Part shown: positions 25,879 through 34,162 of the stretch, one piece after another
Numbering within the stretch: position 1 is the stretch's first letter
How the letters are laid out: every line of letters starts with the position of its first letter
Assembly (NCBI RefSeq): GCF_000468755.1
Contig: NZ_AWEZ01000062.1
Coordinates: forward strand, 1 to 64,000
Length of the DNA stretch: 64,000 bases
Direction: 5' to 3'
From: Olsenella profusa F0195
GTDB taxonomy: Bacteria; Actinomycetota; Coriobacteriia; Coriobacteriales; Atopobiaceae
Program-made: the position numbers and the translations under genes
Notes under the pieces: model-generated
Database searches by the model: none
What the model was told of the DNA's origin: nothing
The model's input: only the letters and a program-made list of their open reading frames with translations

Positions 25879-28077
25879 ATGCCACACGCAAGCCCCCAGA
25901 CCCCCCAGACAAGCCTTGACCCCATCTACCAGGAAGAGCAGGGCCATCTCTCCGACGTGTACCAGAAGCTCCTGGCGCTAAGAGACGAGCTCACGAAACG
26001 CATCGAGGTCGGGCATAAGGCGGCCGCCCGGGATCTGATCAGCATGTCCGAAGAGGTCACCCAGGACTTTGGCGGCGCAGACGAGACCATGGAGACGCTC
26101 GCTGCCATCGAGACGCTCAACTCCGTGATCGATGCCTACAACCAGGCGCACGACTTCGATGTCGAACGCCTGGGCCGTGTGATGCTCCTGCTGAGCCAAC
26201 CGTACTTTGCCAAGGTGCGCCTGCGCATGGCGGCCGACAGAGAGCCACGCGACATATACATCGGAGCCGTGGGCGTGACGGACGAGCACCACACGCCCCT
26301 GGTGGTGGACTGGCGCAACCCCATCGCCGAAACCTACTACAACCAGCAGATGGGCCCCTGCTCCTACATCGTCAACGGCAACGTGCGTACCGCCGAGATG
26401 CTGTTGCGTCGCCAGTTTGACATCACGAAGGACCATCTGAACGGCTACTTTGACACCACGGTCGCCATCCAGGACTCGCTGCTGCTCTCGGCGCTTCGGC
26501 ATGGCCATACCGAGAAGCTCCGCGCCATCACCGCCACCATCCAACGCGAGCAGAACGCCGTGGTACGCCACGAGGACGTGCCCGTGCTGCTTGTGGGCGG
26601 CATCGCCGGCTCGGGCAAGACCTCCGTGCTCCTGCAGCGGGTCGCCTTCCTGCTGTATCAGGAGCGTGGGACGCTTGACGCCAGTCAGCTCTACCTCTTT
26701 ACGCCCAACGACGTGTTCCAGCGCTACATTGACACCGTGCTCCCCTCCCTCGGCGAACGCAACCCCCAGACCTTCACCTGGCGGCAGTTCTTCGAGAGCC
26801 TGGGCCAAGCCGAACGTCCCATGGGCGAGGACACCGACCCCGTCGCCTTCACGCAGCTCGAAGGGGCCCTGCGCACCCTCGAGCTCAATGCGGACGACTT
26901 CAGCGACATCCGCGTGGATGGTCTCACGCTGGTACGGGCTGCGCAGATCAAGCGCAGCTGCGACAAGTTCCCCCGTGCGGCCATGGGCCCTCGGCGCATG
27001 GCGCTCGTGAAGGAGGAGCTGCACGAGAAGCTCGACCGCAAGCTCACGCAGATGGCCAAGGACGAGGATGTGCAGAACGAGCTCTTGGCCCTCGACCTCG
27101 ACGAGCAGCTGCGCATCTTTGGCGAGATGATCGATCCCGACCCGGCAGACCAGAAGAGCGTGATCGCCTTCACGAGGCGCTATGTGGGACACAGGTATGC
27201 CGCGGCGCACGACGTCATCGAATCCAACCAATGGCTGCGCATCGACCACATCGGCCAGCGCATCCTGCACGAGGGGACGCTCACTGCCGTCGAATGGCTC
27301 TACCTCGAGCTGCTGCTGACGGGCGGAACCGCGCGTGATGCCCGCTTCGTGATGGTCGACGAGGTGCAGGACTACGCCGTCGCCCAGCTCATGCTGCTGG
27401 CACGCTACTTCGCCGGTGCGCACTTCCTGCTGCTGGGAGACGAGAACCAGGCCATCCGCGAGGGCACGGCCACGTTCGCACAGATACGCGAGATATTTGA
27501 GCGCACGCATGGCAGCGTGGACGAGCTGAGCCTGCGCACAAGCTATCGCTCGAGCCCCAAGATCACGGAGCTGTTCTCCGGCCTCTTGGACGAGTGCAAG
27601 CGCGGCCAGCCGAGCTCGGTCCAGCGCGACAGTGACGACCCCGTCATACGCTCGTGTCCGTCTGACGGCGAGGGTTACGTGAGGGAGCTGAAGGCACACA
27701 TAGCTGCGGCGCAGGCACGTGTGGGCGAGGCGGCCGCCCGAGGCGAGGACTACCTCGCCGCCGTGATCGCCGCCGACAGGCCTCGCGCCAACTGGCTGCG
27801 CAAGCAGCTGGGCGAGCAGGTGCTTGCGCTGCGCAAGGGCGAGGGGCTTCCCTCCTCGGGTGTTATCCTGCTCGACCTGCATCTTGCCAAGGGTTTGGAG
27901 TTTGACGAGGTCATCGTACCGGATGCGCAGGCAGGGGCCTATCCTGACACACCCCTGGCCCGCCGCAGGCTCTACACCGCCATCAGTCGTGCTATGCACC
28001 GCGTCTGCGTTCTGTCTCAGGGCGCGATGACGCCGCTGCTGGATGGCGTCTCCCACGCGTCGGCTGACAACCGGTAG
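25879..28077 (+). CDS. helD: HelD-like UvrD/SF1-family ATPase (RNA polymerase recycling factor type)
   Basis: 732 residues. An N-terminal helical segment (about 20-60) is followed by the HelD-like region LVVDWRNPIAETYYN, Walker A GGIAGSGKTSVLLQRVAF near 240, Walker B MVDEVQDYAVAQ, motif IV-like SYRSSPKITELF, and LHLAKGLEFDEVIVPDA with YTAISRAMHRV at the C-terminus. HelD proteins bind RNA polymerase and release it from stalled or DNA-bound states by ATP-driven movement. I chose the ATG with AAGGAAG 4 nt upstream; an ATG 27 bp earlier is in frame, and everything before that is non-coding. Confidence 0.9.
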   Translation: MPHASPQTPQTSLDPIYQEEQGHLSDVYQKLLALRDELTKRIEVGHKAAARDLISMSEEVTQDFGGADETMETLAAIETLNSVIDAYNQAHDFDVERLGRVMLLLSQPYFAKVRLRMAADREPRDIYIGAVGVTDEHHTPLVVDWRNPIAETYYNQQMGPCSYIVNGNVRTAEMLLRRQFDITKDHLNGYFDTTVAIQDSLLLSALRHGHTEKLRAITATIQREQNAVVRHEDVPVLLVGGIAGSGKTSVLLQRVAFLLYQERGTLDASQLYLFTPNDVFQRYIDTVLPSLGERNPQTFTWRQFFESLGQAERPMGEDTDPVAFTQLEGALRTLELNADDFSDIRVDGLTLVRAAQIKRSCDKFPRAAMGPRRMALVKEELHEKLDRKLTQMAKDEDVQNELLALDLDEQLRIFGEMIDPDPADQKSVIAFTRRYVGHRYAAAHDVIESNQWLRIDHIGQRILHEGTLTAVEWLYLELLLTGGTARDARFVMVDEVQDYAVAQLMLLARYFAGAHFLLLGDENQAIREGTATFAQIREIFERTHGSVDELSLRTSYRSSPKITELFSGLLDECKRGQPSSVQRDSDDPVIRSCPSDGEGYVRELKAHIAAAQARVGEAAARGEDYLAAVIAADRPRANWLRKQLGEQVLALRKGEGLPSSGVILLDLHLAKGLEFDEVIVPDAQAGAYPDTPLARRRLYTAISRAMHRVCVLSQGAMTPLLDGVSHASADNR

Positions 28078-28261
28078 CCACTCCGTGCCGGAGCCCCGGT
28101 CGAGCGCGCTCCCCGACCTGCTCTGTCCCCATGGCCCCGCCCAAGCGCGGCGCTCGCGCCCGACGCGAGCGCCGCATGCGCTTTGGGTATAAGGCACGCT
28201 GCCACGCGCAGGCCGCTCTGGCTGTCCCCACACGCCCACTGCCATCAAGGGAGTGCACACC

Positions 28262-28867
28262 ATGGCCCATATGGACTACGACAGCGGCAAGGACCGCCTC
28301 GCCGCCTTCTTTGACGCGGTGCTCGCCATCGTCATGACCATCCTCGTGCTGGAGCTGCAGATTCCCAGCCCCATCTCCCTGCAGGGCTTCTGGGGCATCC
28401 GCGACGGCCTGCTCACCTACTTTCTCACCTTCTTCTGGCTGGGAGCGCTGTGGGCCGCTCATCATGCGGAATGGCGCTTCGTGCGCGACATCGACCACGG
28501 CGTCGTATGGTCGATGCTCGTGCTCCTCTTCTTCACATCGCTGTTCCCCTATGCGGCACGCCTGGTCTCCCTCGACTTCTGGTCGCGCTCCGCCCAGGGG
28601 TTCTACGGCATCGTCACCATCTGCACCACGGCCGCCAACATGGCCTCGTATACCTCTATCGTCAGGGCGGACCCAGATAACAACACCCTCAAGCACTATG
28701 TGCACTACAACCGCCAGATGATGCCCATCGACCTCGTCGTCAAGGTCATCGGGCTGGTGGTGACCATGGTCGCCTGGCCGCCCGCCATGATGGTCTCCAC
28801 GCTCGTTGCCGCAGCGTTGGTGCTTTTCTCCCAGGTGCACCATCGCAGAAGCTCACGGCTGCGCTAG
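28262..28867 (+). CDS. TMEM175-family (DUF1211) membrane protein, possible potassium channel
   Basis: 201 residues with about six hydrophobic helices. The first helix carries the family signature RLAAFFDAVLAIVMTILVLE (consensus RxxxFxDxxxAIxxTxLxL), whose Phe and Asp line the pore in bacterial TMEM175. The later helices include GIVTICTTAANMASYTS and VIGLVVTMVAWPPAMM. The start has AAGGGAG 8 nt upstream. It stands alone between HelD and a long hairpin. Channel function is by family only. Confidence 0.85.
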   Translation: MAHMDYDSGKDRLAAFFDAVLAIVMTILVLELQIPSPISLQGFWGIRDGLLTYFLTFFWLGALWAAHHAEWRFVRDIDHGVVWSMLVLLFFTSLFPYAARLVSLDFWSRSAQGFYGIVTICTTAANMASYTSIVRADPDNNTLKHYVHYNRQMMPIDLVVKVIGLVVTMVAWPPAMMVSTLVAAALVLFSQVHHRRSSRLR

Positions 28868-28927
28868 GGGCACAGGGCCCGTGCCTCCCAAACGTGGGAC
28901 AGGGTCTCTGCACCAACCATAGCGAGT

Positions 28928-28975
28928 GCCTCAGACACAGGGCCTTGGCTCGTCCCAAGCCCCTGTGTCTGAGGC
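28928..28975. terminator. Long hairpin, probable bidirectional terminator
   Basis: GCCTCAGACACAGGG (28928-28942) pairs perfectly with 28961-28975, and CTTGG (28944-28948) with CCAAG (28955-28959) extends the stem, giving 20 pairs with small internal bulges. It lies about 60 bp after the TMEM175-like gene. There is no clean U-tract, so factor-dependent or RNA-stabilising action is possible. I see no gene between 28868 and 29255. Confidence 0.5.
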
Positions 28976-29255
28976 CAAGGCAGCTCCCAGAATCTCCTGG
29001 GAAAGGAATCGCATAGCGACCTCTCGACAGTCAGCGTACGAGATTCTGTTCCAGCCATGCCTCCGCATGGCCACGCATGGCAGTGCGGACCTACGTTGGC
29101 GGCACCCGTCGCCGACAGTCGCCCATCTCCCATGCACGGCGCCACCGCTCTGGTATATGTTGGGAGCAGGAGCAATTCTATCGGCCTGAGCACGGAGCGC
29201 ATGCCGTTGGGTCACAGGCGGCCGTTGCGTTCTTGGGCCCATCGAGGAGGCACCC

Positions 29256-30962
29256 ATGCCATCACAGAGCCCCAAGAAGGTTGCGCAGCGGACGAGCGCC
29301 AAGAAGAGGCCTACGAAGAAGCCTGTGAGGGAGAAGTCTCCCCAGGGCAAGCCCACGAGCCCCACATTCGCCGCAGCGGAGAAGGCAGGGGCGCCCACCG
29401 CAGCAGCGGACGAGCGACCCGTCTCCCCTGCCACGGGAAGACCCCAGAAGAGCGAGACGGAGCCCGCCGCCGCCATGCCACCCACAGAGTCTGCCGCACC
29501 CCTTCCCGAGCCACGGCGCAGCATTACCTTCATTGGCTCCGAATGCTGGCCCTTCGTGAAGACCGGCGGCCTCGGGGATGTGATGTATGCCCTGCCCAAG
29601 GCTCTCATCAAGCAAAACTGCGACGTGAAGGTCATCCTCCCCAAGTACGGCTGCATCCCACAGGAGCACAAGGACAGGATGGTCTATCGCGGTTCCTTCG
29701 ACATGGACCTCTGCTCGGACGGGCGCAGGTTCTATGTGGGCATCATGGAGTACGTCTGGGACGGTGTGGTCTATGACTTCCTTGACAACGAGGAGTTCTT
29801 CTCCTGGGGCGATCCCTACACCAACCTCGTCGACGACATTCCCAAGTTCTGCTACTTCGGCAAGGCGGCGCTCGCGGCCCTGCTCTACATGGACTGGATT
29901 CCCGACGTCATCCACTGCCATGACTGGCAGGCGTCACTCGTTCCCATCTACCTGTGTACGCTCTTTGCCGGCACACGGCTCGCAGGCGCCAAGTCCATCC
30001 TCACGATTCACAACCTGCGCTTCCAGGGCAAGTACAACATCCCCACCCTCAAGTACTGGACGGGCCTGCCGGATTCCGCCTTCACCATGGGTGCCCTCCA
30101 GGAGCGGTGGACCGAGGCCAACATGCTCAAGGGCGGCATCGCGTACGCCGACACGGTCACCACGGTGAGCGGTACCTACGCCGGAGAGATCCAGACGCCC
30201 GAGTATGGCGAGGGGCTCGACGAGCACCTGCGCTTCCACTCGTACAAGCTGCGGGGCATCGTCAACGGCATCGACTGCGGCGTCTGGGATCCCGCGCGGG
30301 ACGAGAGGATCGATGCGCCGTACGATGCCTCCAGCGTGATCGAACGCAAGAAGGAGAACAAGCGCGCGCTGCAGGAGGAGCTCGGCCTCGAGCAGGACGA
30401 CGACAAGATGGTCATCGGCCTCATCTCACGCCTCACGAGCCAGAAGGGCCTCGACCTCGTCAACGCCATCGTGCCACAGCTCGTTGACGGCAACACGCAG
30501 CTCGTGTTCCTCGGAACGGGCGAGAGGCAGTACGAGGACTCGTTCCACTACTACGAGGGAGCCTACCGCGGCACCATATGCTCCAGCATCATGTACGACG
30601 AGACCAGATCGCATAGGGTCTATGCTGGCAGTGATGCGCTGCTGGTGCCGTCGCGCTTTGAGCCCTGCGGCCTCACGCAGCTCATCGCCATGCACTATGG
30701 AACCATCCCCATCGTACGGGAGACGGGCGGCCTCAAGGACACCGTCGAGCCCTATAACAGGTTCAGCAACAGGGGCAATGGCTTCACGTTCGACCGCTAT
30801 GACGCCGGCCTGCTGCTCGACACCATAAACCGAGCCAAGACGCTGTACTTCACCAATCGCTGGCGCTGGGATGAGATGGTCCGGCGTGACATGGCCAAGG
30901 ACGTCTCGTGGGAGAGCTCTGCCGCGCAATACCGCGCACTCTACCTGGAGCTCACGCAGTAG
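29256..30962 (+). CDS. glgA: Glycogen synthase GlgA with long N-terminal extension
   Basis: 568 residues, about 90 more than typical GlgA. Residues 1-88 are a Lys/Pro/Ala-rich low-complexity tail (KKVAQRTSAKKRPTKKPVRE). The GT5 catalytic domain starts at SITFIGSECWPFVKTGGLGD, where KTGGLGD is the ADP-glucose-binding loop. Further family motifs are HCHDWQASLVPIYL, TIHNLRFQGKYN, GLISRLTSQKGLDL and PSRFEPCGLTQLIAMHYGT. It extends alpha-1,4-glucan from ADP-glucose. GAGGAGG precedes the ATG. The extension may serve in localisation or binding of polymer; nothing shows which. Confidence 0.95.
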   Translation: MPSQSPKKVAQRTSAKKRPTKKPVREKSPQGKPTSPTFAAAEKAGAPTAAADERPVSPATGRPQKSETEPAAAMPPTESAAPLPEPRRSITFIGSECWPFVKTGGLGDVMYALPKALIKQNCDVKVILPKYGCIPQEHKDRMVYRGSFDMDLCSDGRRFYVGIMEYVWDGVVYDFLDNEEFFSWGDPYTNLVDDIPKFCYFGKAALAALLYMDWIPDVIHCHDWQASLVPIYLCTLFAGTRLAGAKSILTIHNLRFQGKYNIPTLKYWTGLPDSAFTMGALQERWTEANMLKGGIAYADTVTTVSGTYAGEIQTPEYGEGLDEHLRFHSYKLRGIVNGIDCGVWDPARDERIDAPYDASSVIERKKENKRALQEELGLEQDDDKMVIGLISRLTSQKGLDLVNAIVPQLVDGNTQLVFLGTGERQYEDSFHYYEGAYRGTICSSIMYDETRSHRVYAGSDALLVPSRFEPCGLTQLIAMHYGTIPIVRETGGLKDTVEPYNRFSNRGNGFTFDRYDAGLLLDTINRAKTLYFTNRWRWDEMVRRDMAKDVSWESSAAQYRALYLELTQ

Positions 30963-30987
30963 ACGGCATCCCGTGGCCGCACAAAGG

Positions 30988-31017
30988 CCCCGCATCGCAT
31001 GCTCGCGATGCGGGGCT
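30988..31017. terminator. Intrinsic terminator shared by glgA and the ancestral tRNA-Phe
   Basis: GCCCCGCATCGC (30988-30999), loop ATGCTC, GCGATGCGGGGC (31006-31017): a perfect 12-bp stem followed by TGTCGTTTCT on the plus strand and CTTTG on the minus strand. It lies just past the displaced 3' end of tRNA-Phe, so before the element inserted it probably ended the tRNA transcript too. Confidence 0.85.
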
Positions 31018-31025
31018 GTCGTTTC

Positions 31026-31070
31026 TGGTGGCGGGGAAGGGAATCGAACCCCTGACACGGGGATTTTCAG
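31026..31070. repeat. attL: displaced 3' fragment of tRNA-Phe
   Basis: The 45 bp is identical to 51103-51147 and runs from the CCA end to the anticodon loop of tRNA-Phe (CTGAAAATC on the minus strand). Identity stops sharply at 31071. The fragment has no 5' half and cannot make a tRNA. The original tRNA terminator lies just beyond it, at 30988-31017. Confidence 0.92.
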
Positions 31071-31230
31071 CGCTTTCGTCCACCATCCCAGGATTTGCCA
31101 TCCTAGCTGCCCAAAGCCAAGCCGCGAACCAGGATGCCAGATCAGCCGGTAGAGTACTTGGGCACATTTCCTACACTCAGCTCATATCACATCCATTCCA
31201 TGCATAACTCTCCCTGTCTTCCCCAGTCCT

Positions 31231-31261
31231 GCGCGCGTCACGCACCCAGCGTGACGCGCGC
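31231..31261. repeat. Perfect hairpin in the integrase upstream region
   Basis: GCGCGCGTCACGC (31231-31243), loop ACCCA, GCGTGACGCGCGC (31249-31261). It lies in the 250-bp gene-free stretch between attL and the integrase gene. It could insulate the integrase from read-through from glgA or be an arm-type protein site; there is no U-tract. Confidence 0.6.
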
Positions 31262-31321
31262 CTTGTGCCTATGATGCATGTGAGTGGATGTTCCATGCAT
31301 GCCTTGGGAGGGAGCGAGGGA

Positions 31322-32578
31322 ATGGGGGCCATGAGGGACTACTCGTCCGGCACCGTACGCAAGATGAGGGGCAGGTGGCAGTGCGTCCTGCGCTACCGGG
31401 AGGGCGGCGAGTGGAGGACGGTGACGAGCATGACGGACGTCCCCTGCCCTGCGGGGGACGAGGGGAGGCGCGCGGCCGAGGAGAGGCTGAGGCGGTGGCG
31501 CGACTCCCTCATAGTCGAGGAGACGGCCCGCGTGGTCGCGGCCCGCTACGAGGCGAAGCTCTCCTCCCTCGCGAGCGGCCAGCCGACGGGTGGCGCCCTC
31601 TCGGAGCCCTTCGCCGACTACGCCGTGGCGTACGTCGAGGCGGACCACGTGAGCCGGAGGACGGGGAGGCCGATCGAGGAGTCCACCAGGGCCCAGTACC
31701 TGGGACTCGTCAGGAACTGCATGGTTCCCGCCCTCGCGGAGGGCGTGACGGTCGCCGGCGTGACCCCCGGGATGGTGGAGGGCGCCCTCGTCTCCCTCCA
31801 GAGCCGCGGGCTGTCGGCCTCGACGGTGAGGAAGGCCTTCAACCTCATGTCCTCCGTCTTCGCCCACGCCTGCTCCTGCGACGGGCTGGCGAGGAACCCC
31901 TGCGAGGGCCTCCGTGCGCCCAGCCCCGGCAGGCCACGCCTGAACTCGCTGGCGGTCGCGGACGCCGACCGCCTCGCACGGGAGCTCTCGGAGATGGCCC
32001 CGACGAGGGGCGTCGCGGCAGCGCGGATCGTCCTGGCCTGCGGCCTCAGGGAGGGCGAGCTCGCCGGCCTGCAGCTCGGCGACATAGACCGGGAGAGGAC
32101 GGGGTGCCTGCACGTCGAGAGGGCGATCGGCTCGTCCAAGGGGCGCGGCAGGACCTACGTCAAGCCGCCGAAGTCCTCCGCGGGGACGCGGCAGATCCCC
32201 CTCAACGGCGAGCTGCGCTCGGCCATCCATGACGCGACCGCGACGCTCACGGCGGCCTGCGAGCGCGAGGGCGTCCCGCTCTCCGACGGGCTCTACCTCC
32301 TCGGGCACGTCGACGGCACGTGGACGTCCCCCACGAGCCTCGGCAGGGAGTGGGCCGCCGTCTCGCGCTCGCTCGGGCTCGTCGGCCTCGCCGGCAAGGG
32401 CGTGACGCTCCACGACCTGCGGCACACCTTCGCCACCTGCGCGCTCGCGCGTGGGGCCAGAGTCAAGGACGTGCAGGCGATCCTCGGGCACAGCTCCGCC
32501 CAGATGACGCTCGACGTCTACGCCTCCTCCGACCCGGCGGAGCGGGCCAGGACGATGGGGGAGATCAGCCGGCTGTAG
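31322..32578 (+). CDS. Tyrosine-recombinase integrase of the element
   Basis: 418 residues. The N-terminal arm-binding domain begins YSSGTVRKMRGRWQCVLRYR, and a core-binding SAM-like domain spans about 95-190. The catalytic residues are Arg243 in ACGLREGELAGL, His-x-x-Arg in LHDLRHTFAT, His in ILGHSSAQMT and Tyr in LDVYASSD. It sits beside attL, as usual for tRNA-integrating elements, and should recombine in the tRNA-Phe anticodon-stem region. The start (ATG after GGGAGGGAGCGAGG) is chosen for its ribosome site. Codons 220-245 are also present as an exact inverted copy just after the stop, see the inverted-repeat entry. Confidence 0.93.
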   Translation: MGAMRDYSSGTVRKMRGRWQCVLRYREGGEWRTVTSMTDVPCPAGDEGRRAAEERLRRWRDSLIVEETARVVAARYEAKLSSLASGQPTGGALSEPFADYAVAYVEADHVSRRTGRPIEESTRAQYLGLVRNCMVPALAEGVTVAGVTPGMVEGALVSLQSRGLSASTVRKAFNLMSSVFAHACSCDGLARNPCEGLRAPSPGRPRLNSLAVADADRLARELSEMAPTRGVAAARIVLACGLREGELAGLQLGDIDRERTGCLHVERAIGSSKGRGRTYVKPPKSSAGTRQIPLNGELRSAIHDATATLTAACEREGVPLSDGLYLLGHVDGTWTSPTSLGREWAAVSRSLGLVGLAGKGVTLHDLRHTFATCALARGARVKDVQAILGHSSAQMTLDVYASSDPAERARTMGEISRL

Positions 32579-32666
32579 GGGCGGGCCCGCCCTCCCTGAG
32601 GCCGCAGGCCAGGACGATCCGCGCTGCCGCGACGCCCCTCGTCGGGGCCATCTCCGAGAGCTCCCG
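31979..32666. repeat. Perfect 79-bp inverted repeat flanking the integrase catalytic core
   Basis: Positions 31979-32057, inside the integrase coding sequence and including the codon of catalytic Arg243, are repeated exactly but inverted at 32588-32666, ten bases after the stop codon. Base-by-base comparison shows no mismatch, and identity ends abruptly on both sides. The 530-bp segment between the arms encodes the rest of the catalytic domain. Inversion would leave a 252-residue protein ending GGPAPTAG without the His-x-x-Arg and Tyr. Confidence 0.92.
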
Positions 32667-32752
32667 GGGTCGCAGTGGCCACGTCCCATGCCCACGGTGG
32701 ACCCCGGATGTCACCACCCGCCCGTCGCGATCATGCCCCGTGGGGCCCGATG

Positions 32753-33106
32753 CTAGCCTTCGGATGAAATCGCAGGATGTGCGGGGTGAAACCTCTCCAA
32801 GGTCGCGAAGTCCTGCGCGGTCGCGAGGAGCGTGTCCCTCCGCTCCTCGCTGCATGCGTCCCAGCAGTCAAGGAGTTCTGCTCGCTTGGGATCTGTGACT
32901 ACATGAGGGGAATGGTCACGACCCACCAGTTCATCGAGGGTACAGTCAAATTCGTCCGCAAAGTCACATGCCCGCTCAAGAGAGAAGACATGCTTGCCCT
33001 GTTCGTAGTCGGTATACGTGGGCAGCGGTATGTTCATATGCTCCGCGAATGCCCTTGCTGATTTATAGCCGGCCTTTTTCCTCAACTCTTGCAGCCTTGT
33101 CTTCAC
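32753..33106 (-). CDS. XRE-family regulator of the element
   Basis: 117 residues. HTH at about 3-58 (LQELRKKAGYKSARAFAEHM, PLPTYTDYEQGKHVFSLERA). The C-terminal half, DPKRAELLDCWDACSEERRD, resembles that of the next XRE gene (DPYQAELNRCWNAMGERRKA), so the two are paralogues. It has its own good promoter next to a large inverted repeat. It probably keeps the transfer or excision genes silent in the integrated state. The region 32667-32752, downstream, holds no gene. Confidence 0.88.
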   Translation of the reverse strand: MKTRLQELRKKAGYKSARAFAEHMNIPLPTYTDYEQGKHVFSLERACDFADEFDCTLDELVGRDHSPHVVTDPKRAELLDCWDACSEERRDTLLATAQDFATLERFHPAHPAISSEG

Positions 33107-33149
33107 ACGGGATCCAATCGAAAGAATTTAGGCTTTGCTCATGAAAAAA

Positions 33150-33228
33150 ATTATGGGCTGCCCCTCATGCGTTGACAATAATGACTAAAGCATTAATATT
33201 GTTGTTGACATTAATGCTTTAGTCATTA
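33150..33228 (-). promoter_or_regulatory. Promoter of an XRE gene with adjacent paired operators
   Basis: On the minus strand TTGTCA (33178-33173), 17 bp, CATAAT (33155-33150) reads toward the XRE gene. Touching the -35 box are two perfect 19-bp inverted arms, TAATGACTAAAGCATTAAT at 33179-33197 and its complement at 33210-33228, 12 bp apart. Each arm has its own AATG...CATT symmetry. The region is very AT-rich. On the plus strand a weaker promoter (TTGACA at 33172-33177, AATATT at 33195-33200) overlaps the first arm, so the site may control both directions. Confidence 0.7.
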
Positions 33229-33269
33229 AAACCACTACGTCAGGAATCTAGAAATCAAAGAGCCTTAGG

Positions 33270-33620
33270 TTACGCAACTCCTTCCCCCAGGGAATTACGT
33301 TGTGCATCCCCCCGTTCTGCCATGACGGCATCCCTTGCGGTCACAAGAAGCGCAGCCTTTCGTCGCTCTCCCATGGCGTTCCAGCATCGGTTGAGTTCCG
33401 CTTGGTATGGATCCTCGTAGATCTTCTTAGTATTGTGGCCGGCTATTTCATCAATCGAACAGCCAAGTACCTCTGCGCATTCATAGGCTTGTGCCAAGCT
33501 GATCGAATGTGCCCCTCTTTCCCAAGCCCCATATGTGCGCCAGTCGACGTTTAGCTTCTCTGCCATGACCCGCTGCGTGAGGCCTCTTTCCTTCCTGATC
33601 CTTTTCAGCTGCAGGCTCAT
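33270..33620 (-). CDS. XRE-family regulator of the element, paralogue of the preceding one
   Basis: 116 residues. HTH at about 3-60 (LQLKRIRKERGLTQRVMAEK, LNVDWRTYGAWERGAHSIS). A conserved C-terminal part is shared with the XRE protein at 32753-33106. AGGAGAGAAC precedes the ATG. It is transcribed away from the operator-bearing promoter of the divergent XRE gene, in the manner of a phage-like switch. Confidence 0.88.
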   Translation of the reverse strand: MSLQLKRIRKERGLTQRVMAEKLNVDWRTYGAWERGAHSISLAQAYECAEVLGCSIDEIAGHNTKKIYEDPYQAELNRCWNAMGERRKAALLVTARDAVMAERGDAQRNSLGEGVA

Positions 33621-33678
33621 GTTCTCTCCTCGTCATGGAATCCTGTAATGAAAGTTATCAGAGGAGAGTTTTTTGGTC

Positions 33679-33707
33679 TTGAAATACTCTTTTAAAGAGT
33701 TTAATAT
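33679..33707 (+). promoter_or_regulatory. Promoter with an operator palindrome in its spacer
   Basis: TTGAAA (33679-33684), 17 bp, TAATAT (33702-33707), 37 bp before a divergent XRE gene. The 15-bp palindrome ACTCTTTTAAAGAGT (33686-33700) fills the spacer almost exactly, so a bound dimer would block polymerase. This is the likely start of the plus-strand regulatory, replication and perhaps transfer transcript. Confidence 0.7.
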
Positions 33708-33744
33708 GTGTAAAACTACTTATAGGAGTTTTTAGGAGCAACTA

Positions 33745-34017
33745 ATGTCATGGAATCAAGGCCTATTCTCTCGGCGTTTGAAACTACTGCGCATCAGTAA
33801 GGGGTTAAGCCAGGCGCGCCTCGCCGGTCTCGCTGGGGTGTCCCAGTCGACACTGAATAAATGGGAATTAGGTCTGTCGATCCCCTCCTTGGACAGAGCA
33901 TTCGAAGTTGCCGAATCCCTTGGGTGCTCTCTTGCTCTTTTGTGCGGAGAGGGCTCTCTTGATGAGGCGTTTGCCTCCATGGCAAGTGGAGTAGGTGGCC
34001 ATCATGCAGACGACTAG
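33745..34017 (+). CDS. XRE-family regulator, first gene of the element's plus-strand operon
   Basis: 90 residues, nearly all HTH: FSRRLKLLRISKGLSQARLA, LAGVSQSTLNKWELGLSIPS, then AFEVAESLGCSLALLCGEG. AGGAG is 7 nt before the ATG. It is divergent from the XRE gene at 33270-33620 with a shared 124-bp AT-rich control region. A pair of opposing XRE proteins at the head of an element usually forms a lysogeny-like switch; that is inference from layout. Confidence 0.88.
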   Translation: MSWNQGLFSRRLKLLRISKGLSQARLAGLAGVSQSTLNKWELGLSIPSLDRAFEVAESLGCSLALLCGEGSLDEAFASMASGVGGHHADD

Positions 34018-34162
34018 GGAACCGATGAGCTGGGTCGTGACCATCGCCGCCGAGGCCCAGCCCGTCCGCAGGACCGGCAGGGAGAGGTGCAGGCCCAGGG
34101 CCTGCTACAGCGTGGACCTCTCCGACCTCCTGGCGCGGGCGCATGGGGGTGACGAGCGATGA
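34004..34162 (+). CDS. 52-residue protein with C-terminal YSVDLSDLL motif
   Basis: Starts inside the end of the XRE gene (14-bp overlap) and ends in the start of the next gene (ATGA overlap). AGGTGG lies 6 nt before its ATG. The sequence is basic in the middle (RRTGRERCRPRAC) and ends YSVDLSDLLARAHGGDER. The nine residues YSVDLSDLL recur near the end of the excisionase-like protein of this element. The overlaps on both sides strongly suggest that it is translated. No family recognised. Confidence 0.6.
   Translation: MQTTREPMSWVVTIAAEAQPVRRTGRERCRPRACYSVDLSDLLARAHGGDER

Noticed and set aside
25978-28263. 761-residue open frame on the minus strand
   Set aside because: Complement of the HelD-like gene, without motifs; Leu/Val/Gly/His-rich shadow.
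31026-31070. A second tRNA gene
   Set aside because: Only the 3' half of tRNA-Phe is present; without D-arm and 5' acceptor strand it is an att site.
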